Assembly (NCBI RefSeq): GCF_039542905.1
Contig: NZ_BAABIS010000001.1
Coordinates: forward strand, 7,068,001 to 7,132,000
DNA: 64,000 nt
Direction of reading: 5' to 3'
Source: Kitasatospora terrestris
Lineage (GTDB): Bacteria > Actinomycetota > Actinomycetes > Streptomycetales > Streptomycetaceae
Shown here: piece by piece, positions 1 to 11,105 of the stretch
Layout of the letters: every line of letters starts with the position of its first letter
How positions within the stretch are numbered: position 1 is the first letter of the stretch
The notes under the pieces: model-generated
The model's input: the letters and a program-made list of their open reading frames with translations, nothing else
Database searches by the model: none
What the model was told of the DNA's origin: nothing
Translations under genes and position numbers: made by a program

Positions 1-857
1 CCGCGGGCAACGGCTCGATCAGCACCACGATGACCGGCGTGCCCGGCTCGCTGCCGGTCGGCGGGAGCTTCACGGTGACGATGACCGTCCGGTCGACGTC
101 CCAGTACCGGATCAACGTGACGGGTTTCTACCTGAGCATGTGGAACTTCGCCCAGCAGGGCGGGAGGCAGGACACCGGCATCACCGTGCTGTGGAACGAC
201 CCGGCGACCGGGGCCTGGCGGGCCTCGGACCACGTCGAGGGCAACGGCGGCTGGTCGCTCAACGAGCGGGAGCGGGTGCTGTTCATCGAGCCGCACGGCT
301 CCATGACCGTCCGGGCCACCGTGACGTTCGGCCCCGACGCGTCCCGCGGGACCGTGCACGTGCTGGGCAACGGCGTCATCAGCTACTCGCTGATGAACGG
401 CCCGCAGTACGTCTACGGCACGCTCGACAGCATCGGGAGCAGCCCGACGGCCACCTTCCGCTACGGGGGCGGGGCCGCCGCGCCCGCGCCGACCACCCGC
501 TCGGCCGCGCCGAAGGCCACGGCCTCGCGGACGGCCGCCGCGGTGCCGTCCGCGTCGCGTGCGGCGGTGTCCCCGAGCAGCGCCGCGCCGGCTGCTGTCG
601 CGTCGCCGTCGCCCAGCGCCTCGACGACCGCCGAGGCCTCGCCGTCGGCGTCCGCTTCGCCGTCCACGTCGGCCGGGGCGTCCGTCCCTGCCGCCGCGGC
701 CGTGCGGACGGTGGCCGACCCGGTGGCGTCGTCGGGCGGGTTCCGCCGGCCGCTGCTCGGCGGGCTGGTGGTGCTGGTGGGTGCCGGCGGCGCGGTGGTC
801 GCGGTCCTGGTGGCCCGGGCGCGCCGGAGCCGGGAGGCCGGGGCCGGAACGGAGTGA
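1..857 (+). CDS. Secreted protein with Ala/Ser-rich stalk and C-terminal membrane anchor (5' truncated)
   Basis: The reading frame is open from base 3 to a TGA at 855-857, so the start lies upstream; 284 residues are visible. The first ~145 residues look like a beta-rich extracellular domain. They are followed by an Ala/Ser/Pro-rich linker of ~80 residues and a hydrophobic segment (LLGGLVVLVGAGGAVVAVLV) with a basic tail, which fits a type I surface protein held in the membrane behind a cell-wall-spanning stalk. I do not recognise the N-terminal domain and assign no function. The gene converges on the cellulase gene, with a shared hairpin between them. Confidence 0.7.
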   Translation, partial: AGNGSISTTMTGVPGSLPVGGSFTVTMTVRSTSQYRINVTGFYLSMWNFAQQGGRQDTGITVLWNDPATGAWRASDHVEGNGGWSLNERERVLFIEPHGSMTVRATVTFGPDASRGTVHVLGNGVISYSLMNGPQYVYGTLDSIGSSPTATFRYGGGAAAPAPTTRSAAPKATASRTAAAVPSASRAAVSPSSAAPAAVASPSPSASTTAEASPSASASPSTSAGASVPAAAAVRTVADPVASSGGFRRPLLGGLVVLVGAGGAVVAVLVARARRSREAGAGTE

Positions 858-899
858 GCGGTGTGCGGCAGCTCCGGGGGAGGGGCTGCCGCACACCGC
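858..899. terminator. Bidirectional hairpin terminator between convergent genes
   Basis: A perfect 15-bp inverted repeat (GCGGTGTGCGGCAGC at 858-872 and its complement at 885-899) starts directly after the stop of the left gene and ends 16 bp before the stop of the cellulase gene. There is no clear U-run, as is usual in streptomycetes. Confidence 0.75.
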
Positions 900-915
900 G
901 GGTGGGGGGAGTGGG

Positions 916-4012
<3,097 letters not shown>

Positions 4013-4053
4013 GTCGACTCCTTCGGGTGGGTGGCGGGCGGGCGGCCGGTTGG

Positions 4054-4083
4054 AGTATGGAGCTGATGTTACCGACGGGTCAA
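4054..4083 (-). promoter_or_regulatory. Promoter of the PucR-family gene
   Basis: Minus-strand TTGACC (4078-4083), 18-bp spacer and CATACT (4054-4059), placing the transcript start ~35 nt before the TTG start. Confidence 0.55.
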
Positions 4084-4221
4084 TAGGTCTGACGTGACGT
4101 TGTGCGGCACTTGGAGGGGGGATGCGGTGCAAAGTGCTCAGGGTCGTGACAGGTTTCGGGCGTGGGCGGGGAAATTGCGTGCACCCGCGGTCGCACTTCT
4201 TCCGGACCAGTGGCGGGTCTG

Positions 4222-4250
4222 TTGACGGACCGGTGGGGCGCTCCTAGTTT
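4222..4250 (+). promoter_or_regulatory. Promoter of the secreted lipase gene
   Basis: TTGACG (4222-4227), a 17-bp spacer and TAGTTT (4245-4250). The expected start near 4257 leaves a leader of ~48 nt before the ATG at 4305. Confidence 0.55.
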
Positions 4251-4304
4251 TCGTGGCCGGTCCGGATGCCAGGGAATTCCGGCGACGCGGAAGTCGGTGC
4301 GGAA

Positions 4305-5249
4305 ATGAGAGCGAAGAGAGCGCGGATGGCGGCGGCGGCACTCGTCGCGGTGGCCGGTCTGGCGGCGACGGGTGCCCCGCCCGCCGCGGCGGCGGGCGGG
4401 TACCAGGTCGAGACGCACTTCTCGACCGGCTTCCTGGCCGGCTTCCCGGCCCCCGAGCAGTCGCCGCCGGGCGCCAACGACTGGTCCTGCCGGCCGAGCG
4501 CCGCGCACCCCGCGCCGGTGGTGCTGGTGCACGGCACGCTGGAGAACATGAACGACAACTGGCGGGGAGCCGCACCGCTGCTGGCGAACGCCGGGTACTG
4601 CGTCTACGCGTTCGACTACGGCGGCCCGGCGGCCTGGTCGCCGATCCAGGGCACCGGGGCGATCGAGGACGGCGCGGCCGTGCTGGCCGGCTTCGTGGAC
4701 CGGGTGCTGACCGCCACCGGTGCGGCCGAGGTCGACCTGGTCGGCCACTCGCAGGGCGGCATGCTGCCGCGGTACTACCTGAAGAACCTGGGCGGCGCCG
4801 CCAAGGTCGGCAAGCTGGTCGGCCTGGCGCCCAGCAACCAGGGCACCACGCTCGACGGCATCACCGAACTCGCCCGCCGGCTGCACGTCCTGGCGCCCGC
4901 CAACGACTTCCTGAGCGGGCCGTGCCAGGCCTGCGTGCAGCAGGAGATCGGCTCGGACTTCATCACCGCGCTCAACGCGGGCGGGCAGACCGTCCCCGGC
5001 GTCGAGTACACCGTGATCGCCACCGGGTTCGACGAGGTGGTCACCCCGTACACCAACGCCTTCCTGCCGGACGGGCCGCACGTCACCAACATCACGGTGC
5101 AGCAGCAGTGCGCGCTGGACGCCACCGACCACCTGGAGATCGCCTACGACCCGATCGCGCTGACCGACGTGCTGAACGCGCTGGACCCGGCCCACCCGCG
5201 GCCGATCCCCTGCCAGGTGGTGCTGCCGGTCACCGGCCCGCTGCTCTGA
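4305..5249 (+). CDS. Secreted alpha/beta-hydrolase lipase/esterase
   Basis: The 314-aa protein starts with a signal peptide (residues ~1-31, ending in an Ala-rich stretch). The mature part has the oxyanion-side motif VLVHGT and the nucleophile elbow GHSQGG, typical of secreted actinobacterial triacylglycerol lipases/esterases; a late Asp and the DATDHLEI His would complete the triad. Several Cys residues suggest disulfides. An upstream in-frame ATG (4266) lies almost at the predicted transcript start and would put 13 non-signal residues in front, so 4305 was preferred. A strong hairpin follows the stop. The likely role is extracellular lipid or ester breakdown. Confidence 0.88.
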   Translation: MRAKRARMAAAALVAVAGLAATGAPPAAAAGGYQVETHFSTGFLAGFPAPEQSPPGANDWSCRPSAAHPAPVVLVHGTLENMNDNWRGAAPLLANAGYCVYAFDYGGPAAWSPIQGTGAIEDGAAVLAGFVDRVLTATGAAEVDLVGHSQGGMLPRYYLKNLGGAAKVGKLVGLAPSNQGTTLDGITELARRLHVLAPANDFLSGPCQACVQQEIGSDFITALNAGGQTVPGVEYTVIATGFDEVVTPYTNAFLPDGPHVTNITVQQQCALDATDHLEIAYDPIALTDVLNALDPAHPRPIPCQVVLPVTGPLL

Positions 5250-5302
5250 CCCCTCGCTCCGACCCCCGATCCGCCCCCTCCTCCCGAGCCTCCCCTCGGG
5301 CC

Positions 5303-5346
5303 CCACCGCCCGGCGTGCCTCTCCTGCGCCGGGCGGTGGTTGTTTC
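5303..5346 (+). terminator. Hairpin terminator of the lipase gene
   Basis: A perfect 13-bp stem (CCACCGCCCGGCG at 5303-5315 and its complement at 5327-5339) with an 11-nt loop, followed by TTGTTT. Confidence 0.8.
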
Positions 5347-5639
5347 CGTTTCCGGGTGCCGCCAACCGCCGGGGCGGCCAGGTTCACCTGATCGGGTGCA
5401 GGCGGGCGCCCGGGGCGGCCGCGGAGGCGCCGGACGACCTACTGTTCCGCACGGACGCAGTCGAGCTGACTGGGCGTCAGGCGTGGGGGTCGACGGTGAG
5501 GGGTGCGCTGTCCGATGGCGTCGAAATCGCCCGCGGCCGTAACCAGTCGGCGCTGGGACCAGTTGAGGGTGCGTCAGTTGGATCTTGGATCCGGTGGGGT
5601 GCGCCCTCCGGCCGACACCAGGAAGGGCCGTCCCGCCCC
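5347..5639. other. Intergenic region before the Pro-rich secreted protein
   Basis: With the preceding terminator this makes 390 bp without a credible gene. It should hold the promoter of the next gene, but I see no convincing hexamer pair. The open frames across it lack ribosome sites and signal-peptide logic. Confidence 0.5.
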
Positions 5640-6338
5640 ATGCAGCCCAGGATCAGACCCTCCGCCCGGATAGCCGGTGCGCTCGCCGGTGCGGCCGCGA
5701 TCTGCGGCGTGCTGTCCGGCGCGGCCGCCGCGCCCGCGAGCGACCGCGGGCACGGACACGTCCACGTCTGCGTCGAGGTCGGGGTGGACACCACCGTGGT
5801 GGCGGGCGGCGTCTCGGTGCACGTCGGCAACGGGGTGTCGGTCGGGGCCGGAGGCGGCGTCGGGGTCGGTGTCGGGCCGGGCCACCCGGACCGTCCGCCG
5901 CACCCCACCCACCCGGCGCACCCGAGCCATCCGCCGCACCCGACCCACCCCTGCCCGACGCCGACACCCGAGCCGACGCCTTCGCCGAAGCCGACACCCA
6001 CGGCCGCGCCGAAGCCCACGCCGACCCCGACGCCCACCCCGGTGCCGCCGGTCGTCCCCCGGCCGGTGGTGACCCCGACGCCGACCCCGAGCCGGCCCGC
6101 ACCGCCGCCCTCGCGCAGCGTCGCCGCGGTGCCGCCGCCCCCGCCGAGCTCCGCGCCGCCCAGCCCGCGGCCGGTCGCCCTGCGCTACCCGCCACCGCCC
6201 CCGCGCGCCGAGCCGCCGCGCCGCCGCACGCTCCCGACCACCACCACGATGGCGGTCGTCACGGTGCCCGCGGTGCTCGCGGCCGCCGCGCTCAAGCCGC
6301 GCGGCCGGGCCGGAGGCATGGGCCGCGGCCGGTCCTGA
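5640..6338 (+). CDS. Secreted Gly- and Pro/Thr-rich cell-surface protein
   Basis: This 232-aa protein begins with a signal peptide (to about residue 32). A His/Val/Gly-rich segment and a long proline-rich stretch with HP and TPTP repeats follow, then a late hydrophobic segment (AVVTVPAVLAAAAL) before a basic tail. It looks like a wall-spanning or wall-associated protein anchored at its C-terminus. No enzymatic domain is visible and the family is not recognised. A GGAAGGG ribosome site lies ~12 nt before the ATG. The composition is biased, but the signal peptide, ribosome site and position support a real gene. Confidence 0.65.
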   Translation: MQPRIRPSARIAGALAGAAAICGVLSGAAAAPASDRGHGHVHVCVEVGVDTTVVAGGVSVHVGNGVSVGAGGGVGVGVGPGHPDRPPHPTHPAHPSHPPHPTHPCPTPTPEPTPSPKPTPTAAPKPTPTPTPTPVPPVVPRPVVTPTPTPSRPAPPPSRSVAAVPPPPPSSAPPSPRPVALRYPPPPPRAEPPRRRTLPTTTTMAVVTVPAVLAAAALKPRGRAGGMGRGRS

Positions 6339-6410
6339 CCCGGTCCCCGCTCCCGACGGCGCGGGGAAACGTTCTACCAACCCTTCAGTGAAGACCGAAC
6401 AGGAGACGCC

Positions 6411-7175
6411 ATGTCCGAGTGGCTGGCGCTCGCCATCGCGATGTCCGCGGCCTGCGCCGTGGTCATCGCGGTGGTGGTGCTCAGGCAGCGACGGGTACCC
6501 GAGGACGACGACCCGTCCCAGACGCCGGACGTCATCGAGTACATCACGATGATGATCGGCGTCATCTACGCGATCGTCCTCGGCCTCGCCATCGCCGGTG
6601 TGTGGGAGGGCCGGGCCGCGGCGCAGGACGACACCCTGCACGAGGCCCAGACGCTGCGCGAGGTCAGCCAGCGGGTCCAGGTCTTCCCGGCCGACTACCG
6701 GGACCAGGTCCGCAAGGACGTCGACGCCTACGTCTCGTACGTGGTCGACACCGAGTGGCAGTACATGCGCGACCACGGCTCGATCGCGCCGGAGGGCACC
6801 GCGCTGCTGGCCAAGCTGCGGACCGACGTCGCCGAGCGGGCGCCGCAGAACGACCTGGAGGCGCAGGCGTACCAGCCGATGCTGGACCGGATCGCCGCCG
6901 CCGACGAGGCCCGCAACGCGCGCGGCCAGAGCACCGGGCCGACCATGCCGGGCCTGGTGTGGTTCGGACTGATCGTCGGCGCGGTGGTGACCGTCGGCAT
7001 GGTGTTCACGCTGCAGATCCGCCGCTCGGCGCGGGAGCTGTTCCTGGCGGGCGCGTTCGCCGCGCTGATCGCCTTCCTGCTGTTCCTGATCTGGGACTTC
7101 GACGATCCCTTCGGCCGGGGCGTCTCGGTGACCACCCAGCCGTTCGAGGACCTGTTCCCCGACCTGTTCACCTGA
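6411..7175 (+). CDS. DUF4239 family integral membrane protein
   Basis: The 254-aa protein has an N-terminal transmembrane helix, a short loop, a second helix (MMIGVIYAIVLGLAIAGVW), a soluble helical domain of ~120 residues, and two C-terminal helices. This is the layout of the DUF4239 (bestrophin-like) family, whose function is unknown; anion transport has only been suggested by distant similarity. AGGAG precedes the ATG. It stands alone, converging on the reductase gene. Confidence 0.8.
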   Translation: MSEWLALAIAMSAACAVVIAVVVLRQRRVPEDDDPSQTPDVIEYITMMIGVIYAIVLGLAIAGVWEGRAAAQDDTLHEAQTLREVSQRVQVFPADYRDQVRKDVDAYVSYVVDTEWQYMRDHGSIAPEGTALLAKLRTDVAERAPQNDLEAQAYQPMLDRIAAADEARNARGQSTGPTMPGLVWFGLIVGAVVTVGMVFTLQIRRSARELFLAGAFAALIAFLLFLIWDFDDPFGRGVSVTTQPFEDLFPDLFT

Positions 7176-7204
7176 CCGGCTCCCGTCACCCGCCCGGCGC
7201 CCGA

Positions 7205-8218
7205 TCAGGCGTCGAGCGCCGCCAGCAGTTCGGGGCCGCCCCAGTCGCGGCGGCCCCCGGACTCGGCGGCGCGGACCAGTTCGGCCAGCCGCGCGTTGGC
7301 GGGCGCCGGCAGCCGGTGGCGCTCGGCGAGGGCGGTGATCTCGCCCTGGAGGCTGCCGATCTCGGTGGGCCGGGACCGCTCCAGGTCCTCCCACATCGAG
7401 GAGCGGGCCTGCGCGTCGATCCGCAGGCTCGCCCCTGCCAGCCGCCGGAACAGCCCGTCGGGCAGGCCCAGCACGGCAGGCATCAACCGCGACGGGACGG
7501 GCCCGAGCCGCGCCGGGACGATCCGCTCCGCGGCGAAGGCCGCCAGCGCCTCGCGCTGGCAGCGGGCCAGGCACGCCCGGTAGGCGCGCTGCCCGAGCTG
7601 CTCGCGCAGCGGGAGCCCGGAGAGCGCGTTGACCGCGTTGTTGAGGTTCATCAGCAGCTTGGCCGCCTGCACGCCCGGCATGTCGGAGCGCAGTTCCAGG
7701 CCGAGCCCGGCCCGCGCGGCGGTGGCCGCGAGGTCGGCGGCACCCGGCCCGTCCTCGACCATCAGCCGGCCCGCGCTGCCCTGGTGGTAGCCCGCCTCCC
7801 CGCTGCGGACCACGTTGTAGGGCACCATCCCGGCGAGCACCGTGCGGCCGGGCAGTTCGCCGCGGAGCAGCTCCGGGTTGTGCAGCCCGTTCTGGAAGCT
7901 GACCACGACCGTCTCCGGGCCGGTGGCCGCGGCCAGCTCCCGGCCCGCGGCGGCCGTGTCGGCGGACTTCACCGCGACCAGCACGTGGTCGGCCCCGGCG
8001 GCAGCCGCCGGGTCGGTGGCCAGGCGCAGGTCGCGGACGGTGCGCCGGGCGTCGCCCGGGCCGGTCAGGGTGAGTCCGTCCCGTTCGATCGCGGCCATCG
8101 CGGCCGGGCGGCCGATCAGCGTGACCTCGGCGGCGGAGGCGAGCAGGCCGCCGAGGTGGCAGCCGATCGAGCCGGCGCCGAGGACGGCGATCCGGGGGCG
8201 GCGGGCGGGGTCCGGCAC
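7205..8218 (-). CDS. 2-dehydropantoate 2-reductase family protein (ketopantoate-reductase-like)
   Basis: This 337-aa protein has the N-terminal NAD(P) fold with GAGSIG (residues 14-19), the VAVKS strand end, the SFQNG motif, and the C-terminal helical ApbA domain with KLLMNLNNAVNAL. The family reduces ketopantoate for pantothenate synthesis, but many paralogues act on other 2-oxo acids. Pairing with a class II aldolase and a TetR regulator argues for a catabolic or specialised role. The GTG at 8218 was chosen because GAGGA lies ~8 nt upstream and the Rossmann fold starts there. It lies 37 bp downstream of the aldolase gene, so the two are probably co-transcribed. Confidence 0.85.
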   Translation of the reverse strand: MPDPARRPRIAVLGAGSIGCHLGGLLASAAEVTLIGRPAAMAAIERDGLTLTGPGDARRTVRDLRLATDPAAAAGADHVLVAVKSADTAAAGRELAAATGPETVVVSFQNGLHNPELLRGELPGRTVLAGMVPYNVVRSGEAGYHQGSAGRLMVEDGPGAADLAATAARAGLGLELRSDMPGVQAAKLLMNLNNAVNALSGLPLREQLGQRAYRACLARCQREALAAFAAERIVPARLGPVPSRLMPAVLGLPDGLFRRLAGASLRIDAQARSSMWEDLERSRPTEIGSLQGEITALAERHRLPAPANARLAELVRAAESGGRRDWGGPELLAALDA

Positions 8219-8255
8219 GGGTACGTCCTCGGGGCTCGGCGTCGAGTGGAGAGGG

Positions 8256-9059
8256 TCAGTCGAACAGGTCGGGGTCGGAGGCGGTGATCTGGTCCCACAG
8301 CGGTCGGGCCTGGAACCAGCCGGCCAGCGAGCTGCCGAGCTGACCACGGGTGATCAGCGCGGTCTCCCGGTCTATCAGCTTGGGGGTGCCCGCCGCCATC
8401 GCCAGCAGCTGCGCCTGGCAGGAGCGCTCCATGGTGACGAACCACCAGACCGCCTCGGCGACCGACTGCCCGACCGTGAGCAGGCCGTGGTTCTGCAGGA
8501 TCACCGCCTTGTGCGGGCCGAGCGCCTGGGCGATCCGCTTGCCCTCCTCGATCTCGTTGACCACGCCGCGGTAGTCGCTGTACACGGCGTGGTCCTCGAA
8601 GAAGGCGCAGGCGTCCTGGGTGATCGGGTCGAGCGGGATGCCGAGGCTGGAGAAGGCCTTGCCGTGCAGCGAGTGGGAGTGCGCGGCGGCGATCGCGTCC
8701 GGGCGGGCGGCGTGCACCTGCGAGTGGATGACGAAGGCTGCCTTGTTCACCGGGCGGTTGCCGTGCACCAGGGTGCCCTCGTGGTCGACCAGGATCAGGT
8801 CGGAGGCCCTGATCTGGTGGAAACTCATGCCGAACGGGTTCACCCAGAACCGGTCCGGGTGCTCCGGGTCGCGCACCGTGATGTGGCCGGCCACCCCCTC
8901 GGAGAACCCGAAGCGGCCGAACAGCCGGAATCCGGCCGCCAGTTGCTCCTTGCGGTACTGGCGTTCGGCCGCCACGTCCTCGAAGGTCGGCGGCAGCGGG
9001 ATCGTCACGCCGGCGGGGACCGGGCCGATGGCGGCGGAGAGGGCTTCGGGAGTGCTCAT
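8256..9059 (-). CDS. Class II aldolase/adducin family protein
   Basis: The 267-aa protein matches the class II aldolase/adducin fold, with the zinc-binding His127 and His129 (AAHSHSLHG) and a later His191 (LQNHGLL). Members cleave or epimerise sugar phosphates or decarboxylate hydroxy acids with a divalent metal; this subgroup is usually annotated only as a class II aldolase. The start is the ATG at 9059. A TetR gene diverges from it across a short intergenic region with an inverted repeat, so TetR control of this gene and the reductase behind it is likely. Confidence 0.88.
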   Translation of the reverse strand: MSTPEALSAAIGPVPAGVTIPLPPTFEDVAAERQYRKEQLAAGFRLFGRFGFSEGVAGHITVRDPEHPDRFWVNPFGMSFHQIRASDLILVDHEGTLVHGNRPVNKAAFVIHSQVHAARPDAIAAAHSHSLHGKAFSSLGIPLDPITQDACAFFEDHAVYSDYRGVVNEIEEGKRIAQALGPHKAVILQNHGLLTVGQSVAEAVWWFVTMERSCQAQLLAMAAGTPKLIDRETALITRGQLGSSLAGWFQARPLWDQITASDPDLFD

Positions 9060-9117
9060 GGGGGCTCCAGAGTCCTGCGGGGGGTGGGGGCTGGCCGGAG
9101 GGTGGGACGGGCCAAAA

Positions 9118-9133
9118 GATACACGCGCGTATC
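9118..9133. promoter_or_regulatory. Inverted repeat, likely TetR operator
   Basis: GATAC-ACGCGC-GTATC is a 16-bp inverted repeat with a nearly palindromic centre, between the divergent aldolase and TetR genes. A further GGATAC half-like element follows at 9134-9139. The placement fits autoregulation and repression of the aldolase side. Confidence 0.6.
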
Positions 9134-9205
9134 GGATACGTCGATGCATCCGATCGGATCGGGAGCGGTATCGTGAGTCGATCACCGCACGAGGAAGGCC
9201 CGCCC

Positions 9206-9820
9206 ATGCCCAAGGGAGAGACCAGGCGCCGCCCGCGCACCCGCGCCGCGCTGCTCGACGCCGCCCTGGAGACCTTTGCCGAGCTGGGCTTCCGTGCCGC
9301 CACCATCGAGCAGATCTGCGAGCGGGCCGGGTACACCCGGGGTGCCTTCTACTCCAACTTCAGCAGCAAGGAAGAGCTGTTCCTGGCGCTCTTCGACCAG
9401 CACAGCGAACGGATCGTCGCCCGGATCCGGGAGCGGATCGACGCCGTGGCGGACGGGGCGCTGACCCTGGACGGGGTCGCCGAGGCGCTCGCCGAGGTCG
9501 AGCCCGCCGAGCGCGCCTGGTACCTGGTCACCATGGAGTTCACCCTGCACGCGATCCGCGACCCGCAGGCCGCCTGGGTGCTCGCCCGGCACGACGCCCG
9601 GCTGCGTGCCGAGATCGCCCGCGGTCTCACCGAGTACCTGGCCCGGGCCGGGCGCACCCTCACCGCGGACCCCGATGAGGTGGCCCGGCTGCTGATCGCC
9701 CTGCGCGAGGGCGCGCTCGCCCAGGCGTACGTGGAGCCCGAGCAGCTGCCGCCCGGGCGCCTGGAGCGGCAGTTCCTCGCCCCGCTGCTGGCCGCGCTCA
9801 GCACGGAGCGGCCCCTCTGA
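9206..9820 (+). CDS. TetR family transcriptional regulator
   Basis: This 204-aa protein has an N-terminal TetR helix-turn-helix (ALLDAALETFAELGF, then ATIEQICERAGYTRGAFYSNF) and a helical ligand-binding C-terminus. The ATG at 9206 is preceded by GAGGAAGG at 7-nt spacing; a GTG at 9173 would lengthen it by 11 residues without a ribosome site. It diverges from the aldolase/reductase pair, which it probably represses. Confidence 0.9.
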   Translation: MPKGETRRRPRTRAALLDAALETFAELGFRAATIEQICERAGYTRGAFYSNFSSKEELFLALFDQHSERIVARIRERIDAVADGALTLDGVAEALAEVEPAERAWYLVTMEFTLHAIRDPQAAWVLARHDARLRAEIARGLTEYLARAGRTLTADPDEVARLLIALREGALAQAYVEPEQLPPGRLERQFLAPLLAALSTERPL

Positions 9821-9902
9821 GGGGCGGTGGTGTTCACCGGCTGTTCACGGGCCGTCTCTCGGCGGGGTGCGGGTGGTGATCATAGATTCTCCGCGTAGGC
9901 CC

Positions 9903-9918
9903 AGTTGTCCATACAACT
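9903..9918. promoter_or_regulatory. Inverted repeat upstream of the FAD oxidoreductase, GntR-like
   Basis: AGTTGT-CCAT-ACAACT is a 16-bp inverted repeat 45 bp before the start codon. The TTGT...ACAA layout is like operators of GntR-family repressors. No GntR gene is in the window. Confidence 0.45.
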
Positions 9919-9962
9919 TGGACGGCTTGGGCGCGGAGAACCCGGAACGGAGACCCCAGCAC

Positions 9963-11084
9963 ATGCCCTCCCCGCTCGGCTCGGCGGACGTCGTCGTCAT
10001 CGGCGCCGGCATCGTCGGCCTCGCCCACGCCCACGAAGCCCTGGAGCGAGGCCTCACGGTCGCCGTGGTGGAACGCGGCGACCGCGCCACCGGCGCCTCC
10101 GTCCGCAACTTCGGCCACGCCTGCGGCACCGCCCAGGACGGCGACGCCCTGCGCTACGCCCGCAACGCCCGCGCCACCTGGGCCCGCCTCGCCGAGGAGG
10201 CCGGCTTCTGGCACCGCCGTACCGGCACCGTGATGGTCGCCCGCGCCGAGGACGAACTCGCCGTCCTGCGCGAGTTCGCCGAGCTGCGCGGCGACGAGGT
10301 CCGCCCGCTCACCGCCGGACAGGTCGCCGAGCGGATCCCGGTCGGCACCGGCGTCCTCGGCGGCGCCCTCCTCCCCGACGACCTGCGGGTCGACCCGCGC
10401 GCCGCGGCCCACGCCATCGCCCGCCACCTGGCCGGGCGCGGCGCCGCCTTCCACTGGACCACCAGCGCCCACGCGATCGAGCCGGGCGCCGTCCACACCA
10501 GCCGCGGCACCCTCACCGCCCGCACGATCGTCCTCGCCACCGGCCACGACGTCGACCGGCACTACCCGGAGCTCGCCGCGCGGTTCGGCGTCCGGCGCTG
10601 CGCGCTGCGGATGCTGCGGGTCGACGCCCCCGGCGGCGCCACCGTCGAACCCGCCGTGCAGACCGGCTACTCGCTGCTGCGCTACAGCGGCTACGAGGCC
10701 TGCCCGAGCCTGCCCGCCGTCCGCGAGCGCCTCACCGCCGAACGGCCCGACCTGATCGGCATCGGCCTCAACCTGATGTACACCCAGCGCCCCGACGGCA
10801 CCCTCACCATCGGCGACACCCACGCCTACGGCACCACCCTCGACCCGTTCGAGGACGAGGCGCTGGACGCCGCCGTGCTCGCCGAGACCGCCGAGCTGCT
10901 CGGCGTCGACGGCCTCACCGTGCGCGAGCGCTGGCGCGGCGTGTACGCCTCCGCGCCGGAGCCGTTCCTGATCGCCGAGCCCGCCGAGGGCGTCCGGGTC
11001 GTCTCGGTCACCTCCGGCATCGGCATGACCACCGCGTTCGGCCTGGCGCCCGAGGTGCTGGACGGGCTCGGGTACCCGCGCTGA
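9963..11084 (+). CDS. TIGR03364-like FAD-dependent oxidoreductase
   Basis: The 373-aa protein has the FAD-binding dinucleotide fold (VVVIGAGIVGLAHA) and a DAO-like body. The motif ASVRNFGHACGT and the overall sequence match the TIGR03364 group of glycine/sarcosine-oxidase-like enzymes, which often lie beside aminophosphonate breakdown genes. The predicted reaction is oxidative deamination or demethylation of a small amine. No phosphonate gene is adjacent here, so the substrate is open. The ATG at 9963 has a GGAACGGAG ribosome site and begins directly at the FAD fold. Confidence 0.82.
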   Translation: MPSPLGSADVVVIGAGIVGLAHAHEALERGLTVAVVERGDRATGASVRNFGHACGTAQDGDALRYARNARATWARLAEEAGFWHRRTGTVMVARAEDELAVLREFAELRGDEVRPLTAGQVAERIPVGTGVLGGALLPDDLRVDPRAAAHAIARHLAGRGAAFHWTTSAHAIEPGAVHTSRGTLTARTIVLATGHDVDRHYPELAARFGVRRCALRMLRVDAPGGATVEPAVQTGYSLLRYSGYEACPSLPAVRERLTAERPDLIGIGLNLMYTQRPDGTLTIGDTHAYGTTLDPFEDEALDAAVLAETAELLGVDGLTVRERWRGVYASAPEPFLIAEPAEGVRVVSVTSGIGMTTAFGLAPEVLDGLGYPR

Positions 11085-11105
11085 GCCGGCGTCGCCCGAC
11101 GGCCG

